Source: Synchiropus splendidus
Lineage: Eukaryota; Chordata; Actinopteri; Syngnathiformes; Callionymidae
Assembly (NCBI RefSeq): GCF_027744825.2
Contig: NC_071349.1
Location: 8,030,001-8,094,000, forward strand
DNA length: 64,000 nucleotides
Reading direction: 5' to 3'
This document shows, piece by piece, positions 37,901-43,699 of this stretch. The notes beneath the pieces are model-generated. The model did not search any database and was not told the DNA's origin. It saw nothing but the letters and a program-made list of their open reading frames with translations. Every line of letters starts with the position of its first letter. Position 1 is the first letter of the stretch. The position numbers and the translations under genes were made by a program.

Positions 37901-40900
37901 GATCTTTGGCTACATGAGTTCTGTGCTTTACATCGGAATGAAAGACTAATTATTTGTCATGTTTACACAAATATGTTTCTCCTGTTGCCCAACCAACGTC
38001 GGAAGGTTCTCTCCTGTAGGATTATCGAGGGAGAACCTCGCTATTCCGTTTTAACAAGCTGGATTCTCTCTCTACCTGAGCATCTTTCTCCTCACGATTC
38101 ATTGGAAAGGTGAGACAGAATAACACAACATTCAGAGACCATTTTGGTGTGCTCAATATGAGCCACAGCACCTCAAGGTCAAACTATCCCTGTATCTCCT
38201 GCCACCCACAAATGAAAAGAAAGGATTGTAACACAGCCCTTCTTCTTCCATTTGATCTTCGTATGATGCAATTGTTTTCTTTTAATTTTCTTTTGACAAA
38301 ATAATGTTGAAACACTTTGCATGCTGCTTCTCAGCAAGAAGGGTTCAAATCCAGGTCTGGACCTTTCTGGGTGGAGCTTGCATGTTCTCCCTGTGCCAGC
38401 GTGGGTTTTCCCCAGATACTCCAGTTTCCTCCCACAACCCAAAGACATGCTCATTTGGTTAACTGGACACTCCAAATTGCTCATAGGTGTGTGTGTGTGT
38501 GTGTGCGTGTCCCCTGCGATGGGCTGGGACCTGTGCAGGTTGGATTCCTGCCTCTCGCCCAATGAGAGCTGGGTTAGGTTGCAGCACTCCCTGCAACCCT
38601 GAACAGGACTAAGCGGACTAAGCAAGCCCTGCCGCTTCTCTCAATGAGCATCATGACGCTGTTGCTGTGACAGGTGAAATAATTTGATCTAATAAACTAC
38701 AGCAGTGAAGCCCAAAAATGATACTGGATCGGACATCAACTGTAACAGCAGAAGAGAAGTGTCTACAGGCCACTGGGACCAGGATGTATCAAGCTACAGA
38801 CACACAAGATGCAGTTTTCACACGAATCAAGCTGCACTTACCCAGAATGTACTGTCTAAAGTGTAATTAGCATGGCCTTACATGTTTACTTACTGTGTTC
38901 TAGGAAGTGGGCAAGGCCAGGAAGGTCACTGGGGTCGCTGAAACTGCCAACGCCAATGCAAAGAGCTGCTGCAGACTGCAAGATGCAACATTAAAATGAG
39001 CAAATAATGCACAGCTTTGGCTGAAACCAAAACCAAAAACAGACTTGAGTACTGAGAAAAAAATGATATTTGAAATTATATCCAAATCGAGTGAGTTTCA
39101 ACAGAGGTGTGAGGCAGCTGATTGTTTTGTTGAGAGATATTAATATATTAATAAAGATGTAAACATGAATCATGCTCCACTGAGACCCCCTTGCTCCTGC
39201 AGCTGGTTACTGCTGCACTGATCCGTTGCAAGCTTGACGACAGGCTGAGCTCTTTTCAGCCTCAAACACCATCACATCAGGATTGATACCTGCTTCTCTG
39301 CATTTCCCTTCTTCTTCCTTCCATCCTCATCTTCATCCTCAATGTCACCATCATCGTCTTCCTCCTCTTCATCTGTTTCTTCTCCAGATTCCTCCTCATC
39401 CCCCTCTTCCTCTTCTTCCTCCTCCTCCTCTTCCTCCTCATCAGATTCCATGGCGGAGCCACTGTAGTCTGAGATGAGCAGGGCTCGCAGCCCGTTGTCC
39501 AGGACAACGTATCTGAGAGTGAGAGGAGAGAAGTCAAAGGTTAAGTAATACGTCATGTTTCTGACCAGTCACTGCCAGAATTTATGGAAGTTACAGTGAT
39601 TAAAAATCAAGTTATGCATGCTTTTACTCTCAAGGAGATAGCTACCTTATTAAACGATTCAAATATCTAAACTAGATGTTGAAGAAATGAAATCACACAT
39701 ATGTATGATGTCCATAACACATCTCACCACATATTGATGCTTTGCATAGATCTTTAAAAACACAACAATCAAATCAAGTAAACAAATTCTAGCAATGACG
39801 AATTAGGCAAGATATTTCCGGGACCTGCGGTTTTCCTTGTCACCCTATCCTATACCTCCATTCTCTTGATCTCTTTTTTATACCTGGCACTTCCATTTCT
39901 AAAGTCGAACATGTTCCCTGTCTCTCCTCTCCACCAGTGCACGCCACGTGAGATTAATCTTGTCTTTCCAGGTAATGAAAACCTGAGCATTTTTGTGAGC
40001 CTGTTTCCAGTCCTAGTGTCAGAGCTACTAGCATAAACCATACATGATATTAAATTAATTCAAAAAGACTGGTGAGTCTCCTGTAAAAGGTAGACAGATT
40101 AATTGAATCATCAACAAGACAGACTGACACCAGAATTTATTAAGCCATTGTATAGTTAATTATTGGTCAACGTCTGGGGAGAAACTGTCAACTAAAAACC
40201 CTTGGGAATTGTGCTGCAATGCCCTCAAACTCTAAATAAATGCGTTGCAGCTCCAGTGCCCATTTAATATTGGATGCTTCTGAAGATACAAGAACAAGGT
40301 TAGGGGTCACTGATGGAAACTTTGACCACAATAGCATAAACAGATGTGGTGCTGCAGATCAAAAAAGGAGAATATTAGAAATCCCGCATCCCCTCAAATA
40401 TTACTAGAAAACCTGCTTCCCTTCAAACATCACAAAGAATTTGAGCAGCGGTATAATTAGGCGAGTGTTATGTGGCCGTCAGAGAAGAGGAAAAGAACAT
40501 TGTTGTTGCTGGAACACATGAATACTAATGAAGAAAAAGAAACTGACAGATACCATGTCAAAGCAGGACAGCAAAGAAAGGGGAAAACATCCGTAAACAG
40601 TGATGAAACAAACTGTGCTCCAATTGCAGCTAAAATTCAATGAAAGAGGCTCTTTCCACCAGGAAAAATCCATGAGAGCTTCCAAACCAGAGGGAAATAA
40701 ATACATCAATTTCTTTGTGGTAGCATTTCATCTTGCAATGAACTTTTATTTGCTGCACAAGTAGTGGTAGATTTTTAAGAAACATTCTTGGGGTGTTGTC
40801 TTCAAGGGATGATCACTTGGCAGCATATCTCTGACTACCTTATTATACAGAATGTACCACACAGGTCCTGGCACCTACTGACCACAGCTAGTCAAACAGA

Positions 40901-43484
40901 GTTTGATTTTTGACATTGGCAGAGAAGACTTGGCAAACTCTTTTATAGGTGCAGACTGGGGTCTGCTGCTCAGCCCACAAATACATGTTGATTTGAGAGT
41001 CGTAATTCATTAAACAAGTATTACAGTGGTATAAAAGTAATAGCAAATAAATTATTGTCTGAGGCTGAGGCCATTACCATGAAGGAGCCATCCAAAATAC
41101 TGCTTTAAACAATAATCTCTGTTAAGGGGAATTATAAACCAGAAGAAGAAACAAAAAAGTGAATGTGATGTTGCGCAAAGCTACTGTCCATCTGATCACT
41201 GTTATAACATTATTTGGTCATGACACATACTAAAAAACTGGGAACTTCTAGCATGTGAAACATATATTAAACAACTATCTATAAGGTCAAAAGTCAAAAC
41301 TCTTCAGGGGCTTAACTTTAGAAAAGACAGCATTGCTTCCCATCTCCTTCTGTTGTCCGCCACAGACTGTTAACTCAGTTGATTCAACACAAACTGCTTC
41401 TCTGATCCTTGGAGACTGTCTTGTTTTGGTCTTGTTCACAGCATTGTTTCTGTACATGCTCCTCTGAGGCCTGAGGCACTGATGTGTGTGTTTATAGCTT
41501 CAAATCATCCCATCAGCTTGATAGAACTGTTACTGATCTGCCGGCTACAGATAGAAAAGCAGCGAGATTAATTACAGAACAAAAACCACTCGTCTAACAA
41601 ACAGGACACTTCTAACAGAATTTTTAATATCACCGTGACTAACTTCTGAACTATCCTCTTGTTACCCTCAAATGACGGCATCAGCTGCACAATTCTCTTC
41701 TTAGTTGTATTTTGTGAATCATTTCAGGCACAAAATGACAAAAACAAAGGGGAATTATTATTGACAAAAAGCAACGTTAATCCCAAAGGCATCTTTACAA
41801 AAACAAACCGCTCATCCACCAAATGAAGGAGGAACGTAGGTTAACATTACAATATTTGCGATTGTCTAATGTAATTAATTGTTGAATAACATGAAGTATT
41901 TAGTGTTAAACAGCAGGCAATGATTTAATATTTAATATACAAGATTAATATTTCACCCAGGAATGGTCACTGTAATTACAGATTACCAACAGTGAATAGG
42001 AAAGTATCAGACTGATTAATATACAGTATGCAGCCTAATATTAAGTGAAACGAAAGTTGTTGAAGATAGTAGCACGACTTGAACAGAGTAGTTGTTCTAC
42101 CTCAAACTAACTTGTTTGTACTTCACTGATATAGATACAGAGTGGCCCAAGAGTCCTGGCTTGGATATTTCTCTTTGTTGTTGAGCTTTTCAGATTGTAT
42201 GATGGACCGTTCCACTTTGACATGCTTGTGTATGCATCAAGTCCCACCATTAGGCACTGGTTTCAGTAACACTCACTATTCTTATGTATTTACTATTGAA
42301 ACACATTAAACTGGAAATAAGTCAGAGTTCTTCCTCTACTTTAATGAACTAAAGTGATCGGATCATACTCCATCACCTCCCTCCAGCCTCAACACAAAAA
42401 ATAAAGTGACAAAGACCAAAACAAGCCTGTAGTGCATGAACTTGCACCTCAAAAATGCAGGAATCAGTGTGATAAATATAAAACATTTTAGGGCTGCATG
42501 CAGAATTTGTCACCAAAAAAGGGACGCAGACTGAGAAAAATTTTAGTTGAAAGCTAGTTGAAAAATGTTGGGTTGAAAGCTCAGCCCTTTTCTTACGAAA
42601 GAGTGGCTAAAGCAGTTCACCGATACAGTGTCCATGGTCACCACAGAGTTGGAAGGGAAGAGTGTATCATTGCTGGTAGCACTTAAGTACTAGCACTTAT
42701 AACTCAGTGCCCTTGCAGTAGCTTGGAGTAACAAAAACGTGGCTCTTGGTCTAACTCCTGGTGACTGGTCACAACAGCTAATACAATGAAGTGACTACAA
42801 AGTCAGTTATTAAACTGTGGCCAGAGTGTCCTGGCTTTAACTTCATTTGTGAATAGATTTGTTTTGCCTTTTGACTTCAAGCAAAGTGAAGTATCACACA
42901 GCATGTAGAGGAAACCACCCATTTAGCTTGTGGAGTCCACAGCATTAGTTTGTGGGGATCTAAAAAAGCAAATAATTAAGTTTGGGATTAGACAAGTAAC
43001 TCCCAATCTGTTTCGGGCGCGGTTAAGTTAGTCAGATTGTTTAAAGTTAGATTTACTTAAAGTGCCTAGAATTAATTGAAATGGTGAGTCAGCCAAATCC
43101 TATGAGAGTGGAGCCACAGGCCAGTCATGCAGCAATGTCAGCAGTTAGCTTCCATGCAAGTGTGACTCAAAGACAGAGCTAAAGTCGGGGCTTTTGTTTG
43201 ACTCCACACAACAGCACTGCTGATCCCTGTCCAGCAACAAAAGTGAATTTCTGCTAACTAGGTAGGACACACAACACGCTGGCTCAACCAGGATTAGCAG
43301 CGCCCTACCTGTACTGTTTGGGGTCACTGGGGGACTTGATGATGTCACTGTCTCCCTGGTTGTCATCTTCGCCCCCTTGTCCTCCAGTGGCCGACGTCTC
43401 CTCCTGGGTCACTGGGTCCCCCACTTTTACTGATCCAAAACATTGCGAGGCTTTGCTGTTTTTCGACTTGTTGGTCTGAGGCAT
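1773..43484 (-). CDS. nrdc: Nardilysin (M16 zinc metalloendopeptidase), complete gene, 31 coding exons
   Basis: Nardilysin cleaves peptides before Arg in dibasic sites. In mammals it also enhances ectodomain shedding by ADAM proteases and acts as a cofactor in cytosol, nucleus and mitochondria (family knowledge). The coding exons, in order on the minus strand, are listed separately; they sum to 3234 nt (1077 aa plus TAA) with no internal stop, close to the roughly 1150 aa of mammals. Visible landmarks: acidic Glu/Asp-rich stretch about residues 81-123; zinc motif HFLEH at residues 156-160 (HxxEH, the inverted M16 motif) with the third ligand Glu at about 237 in AVDSE, 78 residues downstream as in insulin-degrading enzyme; the first M16 C-terminal domain about 270-450, the middle domain about 455-735 and a second inactive M16 lobe to about 1010. 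The protein ends in PYHKIL, as in mammals (PYHKIV). Start: the first in-frame ATG after an in-frame stop, with A at -3. Confidence 0.96.
1980..3254. other. nrdc intron 30
   Basis: Contains the first copy of a divergent dispersed repeat (2577-2950) and poly-A/poly-T runs. No exon or RNA gene seen. Confidence 0.8.
2577..2950 (+). repeat. Divergent dispersed repeat, copy 1
   Basis: Shares colinear blocks with 25140-25470: cagcaggactgggcagccag and ggtggtc near the start, a ctgaaactgtg..cccctc block in the middle, and a tgaatctgctctgtgtttgg block near the end. Divergence is high and there are indels; no terminal repeats were recognised. The family is unknown. Confidence 0.45.
3255..3344 (-). CDS. 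nrdc: nrdc coding exon 30 (residues 980-1009)
   Basis: Acceptor GTGCAG, donor CAT|GTAAGT, phase 0 at both ends. Encodes IDALKGMTRSDLVTWYEEHR then GQSCRKLSVH. Confidence 0.96.
3409..3525 (-). CDS. nrdc: nrdc coding exon 29 (residues 941-979)
   Basis: Acceptor GTTCAG, donor GAG|GTGAGA, phase 0 at both ends. Encodes VTALVKLKECEDTHLGEEVD then RNWAEVLTQQYVFDRLSRE. Confidence 0.97.
3591..3681 (-). CDS. nrdc: nrdc coding exon 28 (residues 910-940)
   Basis: Acceptor GGCAG, donor CAG|GTGCGT, ends in phase 0. Encodes TEVVELKIEEFLLSFGKMLS and then KLSDEAFNTQ. Confidence 0.95.
3791..3874 (-). CDS. nrdc: nrdc coding exon 27 (residues 882-910)
   Basis: Acceptor CCCGCAG, donor TAA|GTGAGT, ends in phase 2. 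Encodes YHVYPTCRNTSGILGFSVTV then ETQATKF, almost identical to the mammalian protein. Confidence 0.97.
   Translation of the reverse strand, partial: VPCLPHLSKHLRYPGLLCHRGNSGHQV
3875..5429. other. nrdc intron 26
   Basis: Holds the CTCF-like repeat copy at 4565-4690. Otherwise no exon, RNA gene or recognised transposon. Confidence 0.8.
4565..4690 (+). repeat. Dispersed repeat with CTCF-like core, copy 1
   Basis: Contains ccggacagcaggtggcagta at 4579-4598, and later cagaaaaccttcaacacc. The same two blocks in the same order occur at 62865-62965, and the first block recurs at 53285-53360. The core resembles the CTCF consensus (CAGnAGGnGGCAG). The family is not identified. Confidence 0.5.
5430..5482 (-). 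CDS. nrdc: nrdc coding exon 26 (residues 865-882)
   Basis: Acceptor CTTCCAG, donor GGG|GTTTGT, a weaker consensus than the rest, ends in phase 2. Encodes MHMEEPCFDFLRTKETLG, matching mammalian MHMEEPCFDFLRTKQTLG. Confidence 0.95.
5577..5624 (-). CDS. nrdc: nrdc coding exon 25, 48-nt exon (residues 849-864)
   Basis: Acceptor CCCAG, donor GTG|GTGAGT, phase 0 at both ends. Encodes SGPKSLREHALVELLV. The symmetric phase means skipping would remove 16 residues without shifting the frame. Confidence 0.93.
5625..7193. other. nrdc intron 24
   Basis: No exon recognised. About 6290-6580 is locally GC-rich and carries tctcgcgag at 6364-6372, a near-match to the TCTCGCGAGA promoter element. The rest is AT-rich and unremarkable. 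Confidence 0.7.
7194..7332 (-). CDS. nrdc: nrdc coding exon 24 (residues 802-848)
   Basis: Acceptor TTGCAG, donor CAG|GTAGGA, ends in phase 0. Encodes KLLFSVLPEKVPVMFRVVEL, then HHICKVKSLNKGDANSEVTV and YYQ, with the NKGDANSEVTVYYQ block conserved. Confidence 0.97.
7530..7561 (-). CDS. nrdc: nrdc coding exon 23, 32-nt exon (residues 792-802)
   Basis: A very short exon with acceptor CCTCAG and donor GGA|GTAAGT, ending in phase 2. Encodes ESAALLQYVME. It is required to keep the frame between exons 22 and 24 and aligns to the mammalian ESMDFLKYVVD. Confidence 0.92.
7663..7825 (-). CDS. nrdc: nrdc coding exon 22 (residues 737-791)
   Basis: Acceptor TCTCAG, donor TCT|GTGAGT, ends in phase 0. Encodes DVRLLILEHSRWSMVEKYQA, then LSAGLTRDDLMEFSRCF and LYAEGLVQGNFTSS, the conserved EGLVQGN turn. 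Confidence 0.97.
7938..8065 (-). CDS. nrdc: nrdc coding exon 21 (residues 695-737)
   Basis: Acceptor TCTCAG, donor CAA|GTCAGT, ends in phase 2. Encodes LLFHLIIDHLADFSASADVF and then MFAEQLKKTYFNILIKPEKL. Confidence 0.96.
8066..11662. other. nrdc intron 20
   Basis: Second-largest intron downstream of exon 12. A small GC-rich patch at about 9415-9520 (cggcggcggtggcaggag) interrupts AT-rich sequence. No coding exon, RNA gene or transposon recognised. Confidence 0.7.
11663..11813 (-). CDS. nrdc: nrdc coding exon 20 (residues 644-694)
   Basis: Acceptor CTGCAG, donor CCT|GTGAGT, ends in phase 0. Encodes VVLFDLLVNILGHNLAEPAY, EAELAQLEYKLVAGEHGLVI and KVKGFNHKLP, the best-conserved part of the second lobe. 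Confidence 0.97.
11814..12186. other. nrdc intron 19
   Basis: 373 bp, AT-rich near 11985-12040. No other feature seen. Confidence 0.8.
12187..12238 (-). CDS. nrdc: nrdc coding exon 19 (residues 627-644)
   Basis: Acceptor CTGCAG, donor GAA|GTAAGT, ends in phase 2. Encodes AHIRFHIISPVIQLSAK, matching mammalian AYIRFHLISPLIQKSA. Only 68 bp of intron separate it from exon 18. Confidence 0.95.
12307..12426 (-). CDS. nrdc: nrdc coding exon 18 (residues 587-627)
   Basis: Acceptor TTTTCAG, donor AAAG|GTGACG, ends in phase 1. Encodes ATDFTLKASDGTDTDYPVRI then MDSERGCLWYRKDNKFKTPK. Confidence 0.95.
12427..14526. other. nrdc intron 17
   Basis: The open frames seen here (for example 12726-13125 minus and 14140-14517 plus) have no recognisable domain and no matched splice sites, and are taken as chance. 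Nothing else seen. Confidence 0.7.
14527..14613 (-). CDS. nrdc: nrdc coding exon 17 (residues 558-587)
   Basis: Acceptor ACTCAG, donor TCG|GTGAGT, ends in phase 1. Encodes DIQQEWMDRWTGNLELNPD then LHLPAENRFI, matching the mammalian LNPDLHLPAENKYI. Confidence 0.95.
14614..14972. other. nrdc intron 16
   Basis: 359 bp of non-coding sequence. No feature seen. Confidence 0.8.
14973..15096 (-). CDS. nrdc: nrdc coding exon 16 (residues 517-558)
   Basis: Acceptor CGCAG, donor AAG|GTTGGT, ends in phase 1. Encodes VISAATSLLTPKRANLMLLS and then EGKCPLREKWFGTQYSVE, where EKWFGTQYS is conserved across M16 nardilysins. Confidence 0.96.
15097..17688. other. nrdc intron 15
   Basis: Large AT-rich intron. 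No exon, RNA gene or repeat family recognised. Confidence 0.7.
17689..17793 (-). CDS. nrdc: nrdc coding exon 15 (residues 482-516)
   Basis: Acceptor TGTTAG, donor GAA|GTAAGT, phase 0 at both ends. Encodes NDPIEYVEDICENMQIFP then KEDFLTGDQLMFEYRPE. Confidence 0.96.
17912..17966 (-). CDS. nrdc: nrdc coding exon 14 (residues 463-481)
   Basis: Acceptor ATCCAG, donor CAG|GTGAGA, ends in phase 0. Encodes IYEEIQKIEANEFHYQEQ, which is close to the mammalian IFEEIRKIEDNEFHYQEQ. Confidence 0.96.
17967..18866. other. nrdc intron 13
   Basis: 900 bp, AT-rich, nothing recognised. Confidence 0.75.
18867..18925 (-). CDS. nrdc: nrdc coding exon 13 (residues 444-463)
   Basis: Acceptor TTCACAG, donor AAAG|GTACAG, ends in phase 2. 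Encodes VTHLVFQYVKMMQTLGPQQ and a split Arg, matching the mammalian VFQYLKMLQKLGPEKR. It follows an 8-kb intron, the largest in the gene. Confidence 0.95.
21115..21674. mobile_element. Inverted-repeat element, about 560 bp (MITE-like)
   Basis: The left arm at 21115-21168 (ctgatctggtctgcctgg, then cgatgtggttcggaaattcc and agtgctggaaccgg) is the imperfect reverse complement of 21621-21674 (ccggttccagcaccagaatt ... ccagatcag). A third partial copy, gtcagtgcctgatctggtct, lies at 21338-21357 in plus orientation. The interior is non-coding and includes an AAT microsatellite. The superfamily and true ends are not determined. Confidence 0.5.
21563..21600 (+). repeat. AAT/AAC trinucleotide microsatellite
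   Basis: Runs of aataataata interrupted by aac, inside the inverted-repeat element. Confidence 0.9.
22074..22244 (+). pseudogene. Short ORF resembling a hAT-type transposase remnant
   Basis: An ATG at 22074 opens 56 codons to TGA at 22242. The product contains MLMDFFVWDEQPCSAVEEQ and LLLKAHLDPRYS, then DEKRSRLSDHIVVFNK. The LxxxLDPRY pattern recalls the segment preceding the C-terminal dimerisation domain of hAT/ZBED transposases (family knowledge from memory, not verified). It is far too short to be functional. It could equally be a chance ORF. Confidence 0.25.
25140..25470 (+). repeat. Divergent dispersed repeat, copy 2
   Basis: Same orientation as copy 1 at 2577-2950. Corresponding blocks are taggactgagcagcctggtg, gctaacagaaactgc and gaatgtgctctgttttcggc. 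It lies in nrdc intron 12 and is non-coding. Confidence 0.45.
25525..25854 (+). repeat. Interleaved internal duplication (A-B-A'-B')
   Basis: Block A, tttgagatatgcatgtcaaa..., at 25525-25564 recurs at 25648-25687 with about 2 differences in 40. Block B, agaagaaacatttcaactgt..., at 25609-25643 recurs at 25820-25854 with 2 differences in 35. The A copies are 123 bp apart and the B copies 211 bp apart, so the second unit carries an extra insertion of about 88 bp. Confidence 0.75.
26080..26810 (+). mobile_element. 5'-truncated L2/Maui-like LINE, 3' end with RT C-terminus
   Basis: The open frame from about 26085 to the TGA at 26663 encodes LELNAQKTVEMIMDFRR, FCFLGTTITEDLKWEPTI, then LVEFYTAIIQSILTSSITVW, SAEKVIGCSLPPLHDLY and FFPSAIRLLN, in the order typical of the C-terminal end of L2-clade reverse transcriptases. 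The 3' end has a short A/T-rich UTR, tggcaataaatttg and five tandem attctg hexamers at 26781-26810, the classical L2/Maui tail. It is inserted antisense to nrdc in intron 12, and the catalytic RT core is absent, so it is dead. Confidence 0.88.
26930..27050 (-). CDS. nrdc: nrdc coding exon 12 (residues 403-443)
   Basis: Acceptor ACGTAG, donor GAG|GTATCA, ends in phase 0. Encodes CWALALFGGNSETNFDQNST then YSIFSISITLTDEGFQNFYE. A truncated L2 LINE sits about 120 bp into the following intron on the opposite strand. Confidence 0.97.
27051..29194. other. nrdc intron 11
   Basis: Contains the cryptic exon-like segment at 27677-27725. A 162-codon plus-strand open frame at 28346-28834 shows no recognisable domain. 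No transposon recognised. Confidence 0.7.
27677..27725 (-). other. Cryptic exon-like segment in nrdc intron 11
   Basis: 49 nt between an acceptor-like GTTTCAG and a donor-like TTG|GTGGGG. In the frame imposed by exon 11 it reads HADTLTVDLQAIKGYL. It is 49 nt long, so inclusion would shift exon 12 and reach a TGA after about 11 further codons. Nothing in nardilysin matches it. It could be a poison exon or chance. Confidence 0.25.
29195..29272 (-). CDS. nrdc: nrdc coding exon 11 (residues 377-403)
   Basis: Acceptor TTTCCAG, donor GAA|GTGAGT, ends in phase 2. Encodes VKPLHYLSCLIGHEGAGSIL then SLLRKK, the conserved GHEG..S substrate-groove segment. Cys replaces the mammalian Trp in the SWLVGHEG motif. 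Confidence 0.95.
29273..30103. other. nrdc intron 10
   Basis: 831 bp, AT-rich with an A-rich run near 29680. Nothing else seen. Confidence 0.8.
30104..30173 (-). CDS. nrdc: nrdc coding exon 10 (residues 354-377)
   Basis: Acceptor TTTGCAG, donor ACAG|GTGAGA, ends in phase 2. Encodes VVPVGKVHALNITWALPPQ then EKHYR. The TWALPPQ block is diagnostic. Confidence 0.95.
30394..30467 (-). CDS. nrdc: nrdc coding exon 9 (residues 329-354)
   Basis: Acceptor TTGACAG, donor AGAG|GTATCT, ends in phase 1. Encodes GLQKPDFSHMLEPFDTPAF then NKLYR, with the conserved DTPAFNKLYR block. Confidence 0.95.
30468..32561. other. nrdc intron 8
   Basis: Contains the 147-bp MITE at 31034-31180. Otherwise nothing recognised. 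Confidence 0.75.
31034..31180. mobile_element. 147-bp MITE with about 36-bp terminal inverted repeats
   Basis: The left end catgaaacagtgtcctgatt followed by ttcagaggctactagat is the imperfect reverse complement of the right end, which carries ctagaagcctctaaaa and attaggacagtgtttcat. The interior is AT-rich and non-coding. It lies in nrdc intron 8. The related fragment at 587-697 shows it is a dispersed family. The superfamily is not determined. Confidence 0.65.
32562..32619 (-). CDS. nrdc: nrdc coding exon 8 (residues 310-329)
   Basis: A short 58-nt exon with acceptor CTCCAG and donor CAA|GTGAGT, ending in phase 2. Encodes EKLDTLEEWVREIFSKVPNN, matching the mammalian ETLDTLEKWV segment. Confidence 0.95.
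32620..34206. other. nrdc intron 7
   Basis: Non-coding, AT-rich, nothing recognised. Confidence 0.75.
34207..34329 (-). CDS. nrdc: nrdc coding exon 7 (residues 269-310)
   Basis: Acceptor CCACAG, donor AAAAG|GTCAGT, ends in phase 1. Encodes GNAETLKLEPKKKSISVYK followed by RLRAFWKKHYSAHYMTLAVQ. This is the entry to the first M16 C-terminal domain. Confidence 0.95.
34498..34593 (-). CDS. nrdc: nrdc coding exon 6 (residues 237-269)
   Basis: Acceptor GGTTTAG, donor GGG|GTGAGT, ends in phase 1. Begins with the zinc-ligand Glu in EYQLAKPSDSHRKEMLFG and continues SLAKPGHPMGKFYWG, which is nearly invariant in nardilysins. Confidence 0.97.
34594..35714. other. nrdc intron 5
   Basis: Non-coding; nothing recognised. 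Confidence 0.75.
35715..35788 (-). CDS. nrdc: nrdc coding exon 5 (residues 212-237)
   Basis: Acceptor CTCACAG, donor GCG|GTGAGT, ends in phase 1. Encodes WAQFFICPLMIRDAIDREV then EAVDS. The split codon at the 3' border completes the Glu that is the third zinc ligand. Confidence 0.97.
35789..37048. other. nrdc intron 4
   Basis: Non-coding; nothing recognised. The plus-strand open frame crossing exon 5 and entering this intron is a shadow of the exon. Confidence 0.75.
37049..37202 (-). CDS. nrdc: nrdc coding exon 4 (residues 161-212)
   Basis: Acceptor CCACAG, donor ACAG|GTGAGG, ends in phase 2. Encodes MVFMGSEKYPSENGFDAF and the highly conserved KKHGGSDNASTDCERT and FQFDVQRKSFKDALDR strings of the active-site lobe. 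Confidence 0.97.
37203..38893. other. nrdc intron 3
   Basis: Contains the teleost SINE-like repeat at 38325-38650 with an internal GT run. The rest is AT-rich and unremarkable. Confidence 0.8.
38325..38650 (+). mobile_element. Widespread teleost SINE-like interspersed repeat
   Basis: Recognised by its ordered blocks: ctcagcaagaagggttcaaa, gcatgttctccctgtgccag, gtgggttttccccagatact, gtttcctcccacaacccaaa, then a GT-rich spacer, gcctctcgcccaatgagagc and aaccctgaacaggactaagc. This pattern is extremely common in fish genomes, and the start resembles a tRNA B box. An internal GT microsatellite occupies 38487-38510. I am sure of the family pattern but not of its formal name. Confidence 0.8.
38894..38975 (-). 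CDS. nrdc: nrdc coding exon 3, zinc-binding HFLEH (residues 134-161)
   Basis: Acceptor TTGCAG, donor ACA|GTAAGT, ends in phase 1. Encodes SAAALCIGVGSF followed by DLPGLAHFLEH. HFLEH is the inverted zinc-peptidase motif of family M16: both His bind zinc and the Glu is the catalytic base. All three residues are intact, so the enzyme is predicted active. Confidence 0.97.
38976..39289. other. nrdc intron 2
   Basis: 314 bp, nothing recognised. Confidence 0.8.
39290..39512 (-). CDS. nrdc: nrdc coding exon 2, acidic domain (residues 59-133)
   Basis: Acceptor CTCAG at 39514-39513, donor CAG|GTATCA, phase 0 at the end. Encodes YVVLDNGLRALLISDY, the conserved first beta-strand of the M16 fold, and then about 43 residues almost wholly Glu/Asp. 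This acidic insertion separates nardilysin from insulin-degrading enzyme and binds partners such as polyamines and HB-EGF in mammals (family knowledge). It ends in a Lys/Arg cluster and AEKQ. The plus strand reads as a pyrimidine-rich TCC/TTC tract. Confidence 0.95.
39513..43308. other. nrdc intron 1
   Basis: 3.8 kb, AT-rich. No exon, RNA gene or repeat family recognised. As a first intron it is a plausible place for enhancers, but no specific site stands out. Confidence 0.7.
43309..43484 (-). CDS. nrdc: nrdc coding exon 1 (residues 1-59)
   Basis: Starts MPQTNKSKNS, which parallels the MPGRNKAKS of mammalian nardilysin, and ends with SPSDPKQYR, a conserved string just before the acidic domain. 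The donor is CAG|GTAGGG at 43308. The exon ends in phase 2, with the last Arg codon split. The frame stays open 41 codons further upstream, but without an ATG. Confidence 0.93.
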
Positions 43485-43607
43485 CCTCGTTGCGGAAGGT
43501 GACTGTGTGCCACTGAGTGTTGACAAAGTTGCTCTGACAGAAACGACTGTTTTCACGCTCTGTACCAGACGCCGGGTCAGTCCAGCCACAGCGACGATGT
43601 GCGAGGG
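43485..43607 (-). other. Open, basic N-terminal frame upstream of the nrdc ATG
   Basis: The frame of exon 1 stays open for 41 codons upstream of the ATG, to a TGA at 43610-43608, with no in-frame ATG. Its reading, including GLTRRLVQSVKTVVSVRATL, has five Arg/Lys and no Asp/Glu. The long mammalian nardilysin isoform starts upstream and carries a basic N-terminal presequence. Here such a form would need a non-AUG start (a GTG lies at 43589-43587) or an unseen upstream exon. Confidence 0.4.
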
Positions 43608-43699
43608 TCACAGGAGGAGACGAACCAAGAGGCCAGTTGGTTCGAATCCGAAATGTCACGGAGCAGCCGGCGTTTCTTCCAATACAGCTATTCAAACTA

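Noticed and set aside
39272..39556. Alternative frames across the acidic exon (SFHPHLHPQCHHH-like and KRRRRKKRKR-like)
   Set aside because: These are shadow frames of nrdc exon 2 caused by the triplet tract.
1773..43484. Insulin-degrading enzyme (ide) instead of nardilysin
   Set aside because: The acidic insertion before the zinc motif and the exon-by-exon match to nardilysin strings (for example NKGDANSEVTVYYQ, EKWFGTQYS, PYHKIL) exclude ide.
43305..43589. Apparent Met start at 43589 for a longer nardilysin
   Set aside because: The codon there is GTG, not ATG, and no in-frame ATG exists before the upstream stop. The annotated start is the ATG at 43484. The extension is kept only as a finding.
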